64,000 nucleotides of DNA from Streptomyces sp. NBC_01241 (GCF_041435435.1 NZ_CP108494.1:4746501-4810500); one strand, 5' to 3'. Counted from the stretch's first letter, positions 17,285-26,064 are shown. The notes: generated by a model not told the origin, from the sequence alone. Translations and numbers: made by a program.

Positions 17285-18928
17285 ATGGAGGCCGAGTCGG
17301 AGCCGTACGTCCGTCTTGCGACGATGCGGCAGCTGCACCAGGCCGTGGCCGATCTCAACACGGCGCGGAGCCTGGCCGACACACTGCAGACCGTGGCCGA
17401 CGGAATCGTCGCCGGTCTCGGCTACGAGCTTGCCTGCGTGAACCTGGTCCGACCCGACGGTGATCTCGTCGTCGCCTCCTTCGCCGGCAACAGCGCCGCG
17501 GAAGCCCTGATCACCGGCCGCGTCGGCTCGCGCAGCTCCTGGGAGCGCAGGCTGTCGATGGGCGAGGCCTGGGACGAGCTCTGTTTCATACCCCACACCG
17601 ACGGCTGGGTCCTCCTCGACGACGACGTACCGCAGTGGCACACCGAGGGCCCCGAGCCCCGTTTCGAGGACGAGTGGCACCCCGAGGACCGGCTCTACGC
17701 CCCGATGTACGCGTCCGGCGGCGGCCTCGATCTCCTGGGCGTCATATCCGTCGACCGCCCGCGCAACGGCCGCCGCCCCGGCGCCTGGGGCCGTGAGGCC
17801 CTCCAGATGTACGCGTCACAGGCGGCCATTGCGATCAGTAACGCCCGGCTGAGAGCAAACATGCAGCGCGCCCTGGTCCGTCTGGAGCGTGAGCAGCAGG
17901 CGCTGCGGGCCAGCGAGGAATCCTTCCGTCAGGCCTTCGAATACGCGCCCAGCGGCATGGCCATCGCGGAGATGGGCGGCGACCAGCACGGCCGGCTGCT
18001 GCGCACCAACGACGCCCTGTGCCGGCTGCTCGGCCGCCCCGCGTCCGTCCTGCGCCGCTACTCCTTCGCCGACCTCGTCCACCCCGAGGACGTCGGCACC
18101 CTGTTGCGCACCTCCGCCGAGGGCGGCCGCGCCGAGCTGCGGCTGGGGCGCCGGGACGGCACCTATCTCTGGGTCTCGCTGCGCAATTCCGTCGTCGCCG
18201 ACACCACGGACGGCCCCCGCTTCCTGCTCACCCACGTCGAGGACATCGAGGAGCGCAAGCGCCACGAGCTGCATCTCGCGCACCGCGCCTCGCACGACGC
18301 GCTCACCGGCCTGCCCAACAGCGCCGAGCTCCGCTCACGGCTCGGCTCCCGGCTCTGCGAGCGGCCGCACGCCGTGGCCACCACGGCGGTCGAGGCGCTG
18401 GACGCGGCGTACGGCGATGTCGACGATCCGGACACGCGGACGCACGGCTACGACGTGGACTCGGCGCCCGGCGGTCCGTACGACCACCATGTGCACGCCG
18501 TCGCGCCCGACACCGGGGACGACGACGGCGCGAAGGGCCTCGCGGTCCTCTTCTGCGACCTCGACGGCTTCAAGTCCATCAATGACCGTTTCGGCCACCA
18601 CACCGGTGACGCCGTACTGATCGAGGTCGCCCGCCGCCTCACCATCTGTGTCCGCGACGGCGACACCGTCGCCCGGCTCGGGGGTGACGAATTCGTCGTC
18701 CTCGCCGACGGGCTCGGTGCCGCGGACGCCGCGGACCTGGCCGTACGCCTGCGTAACGCCATCATTCCGCCCATTCGGGTCGACGGCCGGGCGGTGCGCG
18801 TCGGGGCGAGTTTCGGCATCGGCTGGGCCGCCTGCGGGATGACGGCGGAAGAAGTGCTGCGCTCCGCCGACCAGCGGATGTACGTGGAGAAGCGGTCGCG
18901 GTCGAAGGTTCACCGCAGGGCCGGCTGA
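17285..18928 (+). CDS. cdgB: GAF-PAS-GGDEF diguanylate cyclase CdgB
   Basis: 547 residues from ATG at 17285 (beginning MEAESEPYVRLATM), chosen because CGGGGAG precedes it; ATG at 17243 would add 14 residues. A GAF domain covers about residues 15-185, a PAS domain about 205-325, and a GGDEF domain to the end. The active site is intact (GGDEF at 466-470) and an inhibitory RxxD site (RDGD) stands five residues before it, so the enzyme should make c-di-GMP and be product-inhibited. A loop of about 60 acidic residues interrupts the GGDEF domain after LTGLPNSAEL. Domain order and neighbours match CdgB of S. coelicolor, which controls development through BldD. Candidate Crp and BldD sites lie upstream. 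Confidence 0.9.
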   Translation: MEAESEPYVRLATMRQLHQAVADLNTARSLADTLQTVADGIVAGLGYELACVNLVRPDGDLVVASFAGNSAAEALITGRVGSRSSWERRLSMGEAWDELCFIPHTDGWVLLDDDVPQWHTEGPEPRFEDEWHPEDRLYAPMYASGGGLDLLGVISVDRPRNGRRPGAWGREALQMYASQAAIAISNARLRANMQRALVRLEREQQALRASEESFRQAFEYAPSGMAIAEMGGDQHGRLLRTNDALCRLLGRPASVLRRYSFADLVHPEDVGTLLRTSAEGGRAELRLGRRDGTYLWVSLRNSVVADTTDGPRFLLTHVEDIEERKRHELHLAHRASHDALTGLPNSAELRSRLGSRLCERPHAVATTAVEALDAAYGDVDDPDTRTHGYDVDSAPGGPYDHHVHAVAPDTGDDDGAKGLAVLFCDLDGFKSINDRFGHHTGDAVLIEVARRLTICVRDGDTVARLGGDEFVVLADGLGAADAADLAVRLRNAIIPPIRVDGRAVRVGASFGIGWAACGMTAEEVLRSADQRMYVEKRSRSKVHRRAG

Positions 18929-19080
18929 CGTTCACGGCGGTGCTGCTCCGCCACCCCGGGGGCGGTTCCGGGACGGGCGTCGGCAATTCTTGGTGTGGTC
19001 CGTTCGGGGTAGGCTCGGCCGGTCGGCCACGGCTGGCGATATTCGGCGACGGCTGGCGACATGGTGAGGAGTGACCAGGG

Positions 19081-20028
19081 ATGACGGCCGGGAACAATGG
19101 CGCAAACAAGCCCGAGGACGACGATCCGTTCGGCTATCTGTACGAGGACGGACAGGCAGCGGGCGCCCAGCCGCCGCGGCAGGGCGGCTACGGCTACCCG
19201 GGCCCGGCGGCACCGCAGCCCGGGGTGCCCCGGACCTCGTACAACCAGGTGCGGACTGTCGGCGAGCGCCAGTACGGGCAGCAGGTGCCGCACCAGCAGC
19301 CGTACGGTCAGCCGCAGGCGCAGTACGCCGCCCCGGAGACGTACCCCGGCGCCCCCACCGCGCAGGTCCCGCAGCAGGGCGGCCGCCCCGGCGGCCCCGG
19401 CAAGGGCGGCCCGAATACCAAGGGTCTGCTGATCGGCGCGGTCGCGGTGGTCCTGGTCGTGCTCATCGGCATCGGCGCCGCGCTGCTCACGGGCGAGGAC
19501 AAGAAGGACAAGCAGAAGGACGAGGCCACCACCTCCGCCGGTCCCGGCAGCCAGGTCGAGGAGTCCCCGAAGCCGCAGGAGTCCGCGAGCTCCGAGGCCC
19601 CGGCCGAGCTCCCCAAGCAGGACGCGGCGACGCTGAAGCTCGGCGGCACGGCCCAGCTGGACAACTCGGTCAAGGGTGCGGAGAGCGCCAACGGCCAGTA
19701 CATCAACCTCAATGAGGTCGGCAGGTCGGCGACCTGGTCGGTCGAGGTGCCGGAGGCCGGTGAGTACACGCTGTTCGTGACGTACGGCGTACCGGGCAAG
19801 GACGCCAAGACGTCCCTCACGGTCAATGCCGAGGCTCCCCGCGAGATCAGGATGAAGAACTTCGCGGAGGCGCCGGAGGGTGACCTGGAGAAGGGCTGGA
19901 CGACCACGTTCTCCTGGATCCAGCTCAACAAGGGCCCGAACACGATCACGATCTCGTGCAACGAGGGTGACCAGTGCGACGCCAACCTGGACCAGCTGTC
20001 GCTGAAGGCCGGTCACGTGAAGCGCTGA
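19081..20028 (+). CDS. Single-pass membrane protein with CBM-like extracellular domain
   Basis: 315 residues. Residues 1-110 are Gln/Pro/Gly/Tyr-rich and likely disordered cytoplasm. One transmembrane helix follows (GLLIGAVAVVLVVLIGIGAA, about 114-133), then a charged linker with many Lys/Glu/Ser, and a C-terminal domain (about 180-315) with SATWSVEVPEAGEYTLFVTY and GPNTITISC, the strand pattern of CBM6/CBM35-type carbohydrate-binding modules. I infer a wall- or glycan-binding surface protein. It follows cdgB by about 150 bp on the same strand with a good GAGGAG site; a role linked to c-di-GMP is speculation. Confidence 0.75.
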   Translation: MTAGNNGANKPEDDDPFGYLYEDGQAAGAQPPRQGGYGYPGPAAPQPGVPRTSYNQVRTVGERQYGQQVPHQQPYGQPQAQYAAPETYPGAPTAQVPQQGGRPGGPGKGGPNTKGLLIGAVAVVLVVLIGIGAALLTGEDKKDKQKDEATTSAGPGSQVEESPKPQESASSEAPAELPKQDAATLKLGGTAQLDNSVKGAESANGQYINLNEVGRSATWSVEVPEAGEYTLFVTYGVPGKDAKTSLTVNAEAPREIRMKNFAEAPEGDLEKGWTTTFSWIQLNKGPNTITISCNEGDQCDANLDQLSLKAGHVKR

Positions 20029-20038
20029 CCCGTACGCG

Positions 20039-20086
20039 AGCGGTCCGGCCCCCACGCCTTCGGATGTGGGGGCCGGACCGCTTTTG
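20039..20086 (+). terminator. Strong intrinsic terminator
   Basis: Perfect 17-bp stem (AGCGGTCCGGCCCCCAC and its complement) with a 10-base loop, followed by CTTTTG. It lies just after the stop at 20028 and before the convergent aldolase stop. Confidence 0.9.
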
Positions 20087-20097
20087 CGTGCGGGCCG

Positions 20098-20949
20098 TCA
20101 GCCCATCAGGCTCAAGAACCCCGCCACCGTCGCGGCCATCGCCCCGCGGCCCGGTGCGATGTACTTGCGCGGGTCCACGCCCGTGGTGTTCTCGGCCAGG
20201 TACGCCCGTACCGCGCCGGTGAACGCGGTGTTCAGCGCCGTACCCACGTTGATCTTCACCATGCCGGAGGAGGCGACGGCCTGGCGGATCTCCTCGTCCG
20301 GGACGCCGCTGGAGCCGTGCAGCACCAGCGGGACGGGGACCGCGTCGCGCAGCCGGCCGATCAGGGCGTGGTCCAGGGCGGCGGTGCGCTCGGTCATGGC
20401 GTGCGAGGAGCCGACGGCGACGGCCAGCGCGTCCACGCCGGTGTCGCGGACGTACGCGGCGGCCTCGGCCGGGTCGGTGCGGACGCCGGGGGCGTGGGCG
20501 TCGAGCGGGGCCTCGCCCTCCTTGCCGCCGACCTTGCCGAGCTCGGCCTCGATCCAGATGCCGCGCTCGTGCCCCCAGGCCACCGCCTCGGCCGTGGCCC
20601 GCACGTTCTCCTCGTAACCGAGCCTGGAGGCGTCGAACATCACCGAGCCGAAGCCCTCCGTGTGCGCCTGGTGCAGCAGCTCCACGGACTCGACGTGGTC
20701 GAGGTGGAGCGCCAGGGGGGCGTCGGAGGCGCGGGCGACGGCGGCGGCCGCGGCGGCGATCGCGGAGAGCCGGCCGCCGTGGAACTTCACGGCGTTCTCG
20801 GAGATCTGCAGGATGGCGGGTGCTCCGGCGCGCTCGGCGCCGGCCGCGATGGCCTCCGCGTGCTCCAGCGTGATGACGTTGAAGGCGGCGATCCCGCGTC
20901 CCTGGGCCTGTGCGGCACGGACGAGTTCACCGGTGCTGACGAGCGGCAT
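20098..20949 (-). CDS. Class II (zinc) ketose-bisphosphate aldolase, KbaY/GatY-like
   Basis: 283 residues from ATG at 20949. Class II aldolase landmarks are present: LALHLDHVESVELLHQA (first zinc His and catalytic Asp), IEAELGKVGGKEGE, LVLHGSSGVPDEEI (zinc His) and VKINVGTALNTAFTGAV (phosphate binding). Its length is nearer tagatose-1,6-bisphosphate aldolases (about 285) than FbaA (about 340). It should split a ketose bisphosphate into DHAP and glyceraldehyde-3-phosphate. It is the last gene of the nagK-nagA-kinase series, 59 bp after the PfkB gene, and likely uses that kinase's product. Confidence 0.85.
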   Translation of the reverse strand: MPLVSTGELVRAAQAQGRGIAAFNVITLEHAEAIAAGAERAGAPAILQISENAVKFHGGRLSAIAAAAAAVARASDAPLALHLDHVESVELLHQAHTEGFGSVMFDASRLGYEENVRATAEAVAWGHERGIWIEAELGKVGGKEGEAPLDAHAPGVRTDPAEAAAYVRDTGVDALAVAVGSSHAMTERTAALDHALIGRLRDAVPVPLVLHGSSGVPDEEIRQAVASSGMVKINVGTALNTAFTGAVRAYLAENTTGVDPRKYIAPGRGAMAATVAGFLSLMG

Positions 20950-21008
20950 GCTGACCTCTGTTGCTTCTGCTGAACGGACCGGTCGGGCGGTCCGGTACGG
21001 GTGGCGGT

Positions 21009-22034
21009 TCAGACCGCCGCGGTGTGTTCCTCGACGTCGACGCCCGGCAGGAGCTCCTCGTACGCCGTACGGTCGAAGTCGCCGGCCGTCGGGGAGAGCA
21101 CGGTCGCCGTCGACAGTGCCACCGCCCGCCGCAGCCGGTCCGGCCAGCTCAGTCCCTCGACGAGGCCGGACAGCAGTCCGGCCACCGCGGAGTCGCCCGC
21201 CCCGGTCGGATTGCCCAGGACCCTGGCGGGCGGCGAGGCCCGCCAGACGCCGTCGGGGGTGACCGCCAGCATGCCGTCCGGGCCCAGTGACGCGATGACG
21301 CCCTGCGCGCCTCGGCGGCGGGCGTCGTGGGTGGCGCGCAGCGGTTCGCGGGAGCCGGTGAGCTGGGCGAGCTCCTCGGCGTTGGGCTTGATCAGGTCGG
21401 GGCGGGCGGCGATGCCGCGGCGCAGCGGTTCGCCGCTGGTGTCCAGGAGTACGGGGATGCCCGCCGCGCGGGCCGGCCGGATCAGTTCGGCGTAGGCGCC
21501 GACGTGGATGCCGGGTGGCAGGCTGCCGCAGAGGGCGACGGCGTCGGCCCCGGTGAGGAGCTCCTCGTACCGGTCGAGGAGGGCGGCCCATTCGTCGGCG
21601 GTGACGAGCGGGCCGGGTTCGTTGAGCTGGGTGGTGTCGCCGGTGGCCCGGTCGACTACGGCGATCGTGCGACGGGTGTTCCCGGCGACGGTGACGAGGG
21701 CGTCGGTGATCGGCGCGGGGGCGGGTGTGGATATGGGCGTGGTGGTTGCTGGCGTGACGGCTGCGGCTGCGGCGGCGGCCCTGGTATCCGTTCCCGACGT
21801 GTCCCGCGGCGCAAGTTGCGCCAGCAGTTCGCGCAGTTCGGCTCCGGTGGAGCCTCCGGCGAAGCCGGTGACTACGGTCGCCTGCCCGAGGGCGGAGAGC
21901 ACCCGGGCCACGTTGAGGCCCTTGCCGCCGGGTCGTTCGGCCATGTCACCGACGCGGTGGCTGGCGTGCGGAACGAGCTCCGGGACGCCGTACGTCAGGT
22001 CGAGTGCCGTATTCAGTGTGACCGTGAGGATCAC
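21009..22034 (-). CDS. PfkB-family 1-phosphofructokinase/tagatose-6-phosphate kinase
   Basis: 341 residues from GTG at 22034. It has the family N-terminus (ILTVTLNTALDLTYGV), RPGGKGLNVARVLSALG, and the C-terminal ATP and catalytic motif NPTGAGDSAVAGLLSGL with the catalytic Asp. This subgroup (FruK/LacC) phosphorylates fructose-1-phosphate or tagatose-6-phosphate. An Ala/Thr/Pro-rich insertion near residues 80-110 is absent from most homologues. Its GTG overlaps the TGA of a small upstream ORF. Followed by an aldolase and preceded by nagA, it suggests an amino-sugar or tagatose-type route rather than fructose uptake, since no PTS gene is present. Confidence 0.85.
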   Translation of the reverse strand: MILTVTLNTALDLTYGVPELVPHASHRVGDMAERPGGKGLNVARVLSALGQATVVTGFAGGSTGAELRELLAQLAPRDTSGTDTRAAAAAAAVTPATTTPISTPAPAPITDALVTVAGNTRRTIAVVDRATGDTTQLNEPGPLVTADEWAALLDRYEELLTGADAVALCGSLPPGIHVGAYAELIRPARAAGIPVLLDTSGEPLRRGIAARPDLIKPNAEELAQLTGSREPLRATHDARRRGAQGVIASLGPDGMLAVTPDGVWRASPPARVLGNPTGAGDSAVAGLLSGLVEGLSWPDRLRRAVALSTATVLSPTAGDFDRTAYEELLPGVDVEEHTAAV

Positions 22035-22186
22035 CGCGGCCGCTCCCTCGATCCCTGCTCCGAAGCGCGAATCCGTGGATGGAATGCGCTTTCTCTGGCT
22101 GTTTCCCAGGCGATCATGCCAAAGAGGTGGCGGTCGGCCCAGACCTCCGGATCAACCGCCGTCTCTTCGTTACGTATTCGGCTCAC
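22031..22186 (-). CDS. Possible 51-residue small protein between nagA and the PfkB gene
   Basis: A GTG at 22186 opens a 51-codon frame whose TGA overlaps the GTG start of the PfkB kinase gene (GTGA), as in translational coupling. The product begins VSRIRNEETAVDPEVWADRH and continues LFGMIAWETARESAFHPRIR. It has no signal, no membrane segment and no recognised domain. No clear ribosome site precedes it and base composition is less GC-rich than its neighbours. It may be a real small protein, a decayed fragment, or chance. Confidence 0.35.
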   Translation of the reverse strand: MSRIRNEETAVDPEVWADRHLFGMIAWETARESAFHPRIRASEQGSRERPR

Positions 22187-22204
22187 TGTCAGTAATGGGT
22201 CAAA

Positions 22205-23359
22205 TCAGCCAATGTGGGGCTGAATGATCCATTCGCCCTTGCGCATGACGCCCTTGAGCGTGAAGTCCGCGTCCAGGACCACCAGGTCCGCGTCCTTGCC
22301 CGGCTCCAGCGAGCCGACCCTGTCGTAGACACCGAGCAGCCGGGCCGGGTTGGCGGAGATGGATTGCACGACGTCCCCGACCGGAATCCTGTCGATCGTC
22401 ACGGCCCGGTGGAACGCGGTGTCCAGGGTGAGCGTGGAGCCCGCGATCGAGTTGCCCTCCACCAGCCGTGCGACGCCGTCCTTGACCTCGACTGCGAGCG
22501 GGCCGAGCTGGTAGCGGCCGTCACCGAAGCCCGCCGCGTCCATGGCGTCGGTGATCAGCGCGACGCGGTGGGCGCCCGCGTGGTGGTAGGCCAACTGCAG
22601 GGCGGCGGGGTGCAGATGCGTACCGTCGTTGATCAGCTCGACGGTGATCCGCTCGTCCTCCAGCAGCGCCGCGATCGGGCCGGGTGCGCGGTGGGCGAGC
22701 GGCGGCATCGCGTTGTAGAGGTGCGTGGCGACGGTGGCGCCCGCGTCGATCGCCTCGACGGTCTGCTCGTACGTGGCGTCGGTGTGCCCGATCGCGGCGA
22801 TGACCCCGTGCTCGGCGAGCAGCCGCACCGACTCGATGCCGCCCGGGAGTTCGGTGGCGAGTGTGAACATCTTCGCGGTGCCGCGCGCCGCGTCCATCAG
22901 CTTGCGGACCTCGGCCGGGTCCGGGTGGCGCAGCAGACCCTCGCTGTGCGCGCCCTTGCGGCACGGCGAGATGAACGGCCCCTCGAAGTGGATGCCGGCC
23001 AGGTCGCCCTGCTCGACCAGTTCGGAGAGGAGGCCGGCCCGCTGGGCGAGGAAGTCCATCTCGCCGGTGACGGTGGAGGCGACCAGCGTGGTCGTGCCGT
23101 GCTCGCGGTGGGTACGGATGCCGGTGAGGACCTCGTCCACGGTGCCGGAGGTGAAGGACGCGCCGCCGCCGCCGTGGTTGTGCATGTCGACGAAGCCGGG
23201 GACCACCCAGTGGCCGCTCAGGTCGATGGACCGGGCGCCCTCCGGCGTCGAGCCGGCGATCCGGGTGCCTTCGACGATCACCCGGCCGTCCTCGACGGTT
23301 CCGGTGGGAAGCACCACCCGGGCACCTGCGAGAACGGTGCTGTCTGCGCGTTCGGCCAT
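22205..23359 (-). CDS. nagA: N-acetylglucosamine-6-phosphate deacetylase
   Basis: 384 residues from ATG at 23359. NagA hallmarks run in order: PGFVDMHNHGGGGASF (metal-site start, HxH), GIHFEGPFISPCRKGAH (metal Glu), AIGHTDATYEQT, ATHLYNAMPPL, LINDGTHLHP and ALITDAMDAAG (catalytic Asp). It removes acetate from GlcNAc-6-phosphate to give glucosamine-6-phosphate for glycolysis or wall synthesis. The ATG shares its A with the nagK TGA (TGATG), so the two are translationally coupled. The DasR-type site upstream of nagK should control both. A role on GalNAc-6-phosphate cannot be excluded given the downstream tagatose-like kinase and aldolase. Confidence 0.92.
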   Translation of the reverse strand: MAERADSTVLAGARVVLPTGTVEDGRVIVEGTRIAGSTPEGARSIDLSGHWVVPGFVDMHNHGGGGASFTSGTVDEVLTGIRTHREHGTTTLVASTVTGEMDFLAQRAGLLSELVEQGDLAGIHFEGPFISPCRKGAHSEGLLRHPDPAEVRKLMDAARGTAKMFTLATELPGGIESVRLLAEHGVIAAIGHTDATYEQTVEAIDAGATVATHLYNAMPPLAHRAPGPIAALLEDERITVELINDGTHLHPAALQLAYHHAGAHRVALITDAMDAAGFGDGRYQLGPLAVEVKDGVARLVEGNSIAGSTLTLDTAFHRAVTIDRIPVGDVVQSISANPARLLGVYDRVGSLEPGKDADLVVLDADFTLKGVMRKGEWIIQPHIG

Positions 23360-24291
23360 CAGGCGGATACCTCCGTGGAGAGAAGATCCCAGGCGAGCAG
23401 CCCTGCGCCCAGGCATCCGGCGGTGTCCCCGAGGGCCGCCGGGACGATGTGGGGCAGCTTCTGGAACGTGACGCGTTCCTCGACGGCCGCACGCAGTGGT
23501 GTGAACAAGGTTTCCCCGGCCTCGGCGAGCCCGCCACCGATGATGAGCGTGCGGGGATCGAGCAGGGTCAGTGCCATGACCAGCCCGCCGGCGAGTGCGT
23601 CCACGGCGTTCCGCCAGACCTCCACGGCTGCCGGGTCGCCCGACTCGACGGCCTTCGCGCAGTCCGCCGCGTCCGCCGTCGGATCGCCGGACGCGGCGGC
23701 CCAGGCGCGGGTCACGGCGGCGGCCGATGCCAGGGTCTCCAGGCAGCCGCGCTGGCCGCAGTCGCAGTCCGGGCCGTCCGGCCGGACCACGATGTGCCCG
23801 ATCTCGCCCGCGTACCCGTGAGCGCCGGGCTCGATGGTGCCCGCGATGCCGATGGCCCCGGCGATCCCGGTGCCCAGCGGTACGAAGAGGAACCGGTCGG
23901 CGCCCTTGCCCGCGCCGATCCGGCCCTCGGCGAGCCCGCCGGTGCGCACATCGTGGCCGAGCGCGACGGGGACGCCACCGAGCCGCTCGCCGAGCAGGAC
24001 CCGCATGGGTACGTCGCGCCAGCCCAGGTTCGTGGCATAGACCGCGATCCCGTTCTCGGCGTCGACGATGCCGGGCACGGCGACACCGGCCGCGACGGCG
24101 CTCTCGCCGAAGTGCTCCTCGCCGTACGCCCGCAGGTCCGCGGCGAAGGCGAGGATCGACTCCACGACGGCGTCGGGACCGCGCTCTCTGCCGGTCGCCC
24201 GCCGCGCCTCGTACAGCAGGGTGCCGTCGGCCCCGACCAGTGCGGCCTTCATTCCGGTGCCGCCCACATCGAGGGCGATGACGTGTTTCAC
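23359..24291 (-). CDS. nagK: ROK-family N-acetylglucosamine kinase
   Basis: 310 residues. It has the ATP-binding N-terminus (VIALDVGGTGMKAALVGADG), a sugar-binding region GYAGEIGHIVV and the ROK zinc motif CDCGQRGCLE, all intact. It phosphorylates GlcNAc (or a close amino sugar) released from chitin or wall turnover, which feeds NagA. It overlaps nagA by one base. Position next to nagA and a DasR-type operator 28 bp upstream match the known nagKA operon of Streptomyces. ATG at 24291 was chosen because the ROK N-terminus begins there. Confidence 0.88.
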   Translation of the reverse strand: MKHVIALDVGGTGMKAALVGADGTLLYEARRATGRERGPDAVVESILAFAADLRAYGEEHFGESAVAAGVAVPGIVDAENGIAVYATNLGWRDVPMRVLLGERLGGVPVALGHDVRTGGLAEGRIGAGKGADRFLFVPLGTGIAGAIGIAGTIEPGAHGYAGEIGHIVVRPDGPDCDCGQRGCLETLASAAAVTRAWAAASGDPTADAADCAKAVESGDPAAVEVWRNAVDALAGGLVMALTLLDPRTLIIGGGLAEAGETLFTPLRAAVEERVTFQKLPHIVPAALGDTAGCLGAGLLAWDLLSTEVSA

Positions 24292-24318
24292 GGGAAACAG
24301 TTTCGCCCGAGGAGCGAA

Positions 24319-24334
24319 AAAGGTCTAGTCCACT
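24319..24334. promoter_or_regulatory. DasR-responsive element (dre) upstream of nagK
   Basis: AAAGGTCTAGTCCACT matches the DasR consensus ACTGGTCTAGACCACT at 13 of 16 positions and keeps the CTAG core. It lies 28 bp before the nagK start. DasR, a GntR repressor relieved by glucosamine-6-phosphate, is known to control nagKA in S. coelicolor. Confidence 0.8.
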
Positions 24335-24685
24335 ATTGAGGTTTGTTGCGCATCCATACAAAATCGGCGCCAACGGGCTGCCGGCGGACCGGCAACGGGC
24401 TGTCAACGGGCCGTCAACAGGGATCCGTTGACGCGTCGCGAAAGCGATACTCCGACGGTGCAGACCTTCGGAGATCGTCCGGGAGAGGTTCACCGCTCAT
24501 TCGGAAGCCCCCACGAGGGCGTGGGCGGCGCCCGGGCGGCAGCCAGCCCCGAGAGCGTGCTCGGCCGGATCGCACGGGAGCCGGCGGCGGAGGGCGCGGA
24601 GCAGCGCAGGACGGGGAGCAGCGCAGGGCGCGGAGCAACGGGCGAACCGGTGGCGGCCCTCCGGCCGGGCGATATGTTGGCTGAT
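24335..24685. other. Intergenic region, no gene recognised
   Basis: The stretch between the nagK promoter and the DUF3263 gene is open in several frames only because of high GC. It contains a short direct repeat (AACGGGCTG and AACGGGCCGTCAAC near 24370-24420) and no hairpin or RNA family that I recognise. Confidence 0.5.
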
Positions 24686-24952
24686 ATGACCACCCCCCCG
24701 AATGGCCCCGACGCCACGGACAGCCCCGGCGGCCTCTCCGACCGGGACCGTGCCGTGCTCGCCGTCGAGCGGCAGTCGTGGGCCGGACCCGGGGCGAAGG
24801 ACCGCGCGATCCGCGAACAGCTCGGCATCTCGCCCACGCGCTACTACCAGTTGCTGAACGCCCTCCTCGACGACCGCCGCGCCCTGGAGGCCGACCCGGT
24901 GACGGTGAACCGCCTGCGCCGGGTCCGGGAGGCGAGGCGGGGCAGGCGCTGA
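24686..24952 (+). CDS. DUF3263 small DNA-binding-like protein
   Basis: 88 residues from ATG at 24686. The core LSDRDRAVLAVERQSWAGPG, KDRAIREQLGISPTRYYQLL and NALLDD is the DUF3263 domain, a small helical fold that looks like a winged or simple helix-turn-helix and is restricted to actinobacteria. The basic tail (NRLRRVREARRGRR) fits nucleic-acid binding. In-frame ATG at 24674 is an alternative start. Function unknown. Confidence 0.8.
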   Translation: MTTPPNGPDATDSPGGLSDRDRAVLAVERQSWAGPGAKDRAIREQLGISPTRYYQLLNALLDDRRALEADPVTVNRLRRVREARRGRR

Positions 24953-25185
24953 CCGGGGCGGCGCTGATGCCGGCGCGGCGCCGACCATGGCTCCGCCTCG
25001 GCGCCCCACCCCTGGTCGGCGACGACCGCGGCTCCGCCCCGGCCCGACTGCAGGGCGTTCCGGGCGCCCCCTTCTGGTCGGAGCCGACCGGGGCTCCGCC
25101 CCCGGAAACACCCGACGCGGGCGCCCTACCCCCGGCCTCCTGCTACGCACCCCCAACCCGCGCGCCCCGCTATAGGCTCGCCCCC
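24953..25185. other. Low-complexity GC-rich gap before otsB
   Basis: Repetitive CGGCTCCGCC-type sequence with imperfect inverted copies of CTCCGCC/GGCGGAG. No gene seen. It may act as a weak terminator for the DUF3263 gene. Confidence 0.4.
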
Positions 25186-26064
25186 ATGGGCAGCAACCCG
25201 CACGCACCCACGCCGAGCGAAATCCCGTCCGAGCTCCCCGCCCCCACCACCCCACCCGGCCGAGAAGCCCTCGCCGCGATCCTCGCGCGCCCCGACCGCG
25301 CCGTCATCGCGCTCGACTTCGACGGGACCCTCGCCGACATCGTCCCGGACCCGGAGCAGGCCCGCGCCCACCCCGGCGCCGTCGACGCGCTCGTCGCACT
25401 CGCCCCGAAAGTGGCATCCATCGCCGTGATCACCGGCCGCCCGGCCGGCGTCGCGGTCCGGCACGGCGGCTTCGCCGGAGTGCGGGGACTGGACCACCTC
25501 GTCGTCCTCGGCCACTACGGCACCGAACGCTGGGACGCCGTGTCCGGCACCGTCCGCACCCCCGCCCCGCACCCCGGCGTCGCCGCCGTCCGGGCCGAAC
25601 TCCCGGGGGTGCTCGACCGGTTCGGCACGTGGCACGGCACCTGGATCGAGGAGAAGGGCCAGGCGCTCGCCGTCCACACCCGCCGCGCCGCCGACCCGCA
25701 GGCCGCGTTCGACGCCCTGCGCGAACCCCTCGGCGAGCTCGCCGCCCGGCACGGGCTGATCGTCGAACCGGGTCGCCTGGTCCTGGAGTTGCGCCCGCCG
25801 GGCATGGACAAGGGCGTGGCGCTCGCACAGTACGTACGGGAGACCGACGCCGAGTCCGTCCTGTACGCGGGCGACGACCTGGGCGACCTCGCCGCGTACG
25901 CCGCCGTGGAGAAACTCCGCACCGAGGGCCCCGACGGCATCCCGGGCCTGCTCGTCTGCAGCGGCAGCGCCGAAGTACCCGAACTGGCCGAACGCGCGGA
26001 TCTGCTGCTGAACGGTCCCGGAGCCGTCGTCGGCTTTCTGGCCGCCCTGGCCGAACGGATCTGA
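25186..26064 (+). CDS. otsB: Trehalose-6-phosphate phosphatase
   Basis: 292 residues from ATG at 25186. HAD phosphatase motifs are clear: ALDFDGTLADIV (residues 42-53, nucleophile D44), a motif-II region AVITGRPAG, Lys in GMDKGVALAQYV, and LYAGDDLGDLAAY as the acidic metal motif. It removes phosphate from trehalose-6-phosphate to give trehalose, the second step after OtsA. The convergent otsA gene ends 5 bp beyond, so the pathway genes sit tail to tail rather than in one operon. Confidence 0.92.
   Translation: MGSNPHAPTPSEIPSELPAPTTPPGREALAAILARPDRAVIALDFDGTLADIVPDPEQARAHPGAVDALVALAPKVASIAVITGRPAGVAVRHGGFAGVRGLDHLVVLGHYGTERWDAVSGTVRTPAPHPGVAAVRAELPGVLDRFGTWHGTWIEEKGQALAVHTRRAADPQAAFDALREPLGELAARHGLIVEPGRLVLELRPPGMDKGVALAQYVRETDAESVLYAGDDLGDLAAYAAVEKLRTEGPDGIPGLLVCSGSAEVPELAERADLLLNGPGAVVGFLAALAERI

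Noticed and set aside
22035..22204. Possible second DasR site between nagA and the kinase gene
   Set aside because: Only a weak half match (GGTCTGGGCC); the CTAG core is missing.
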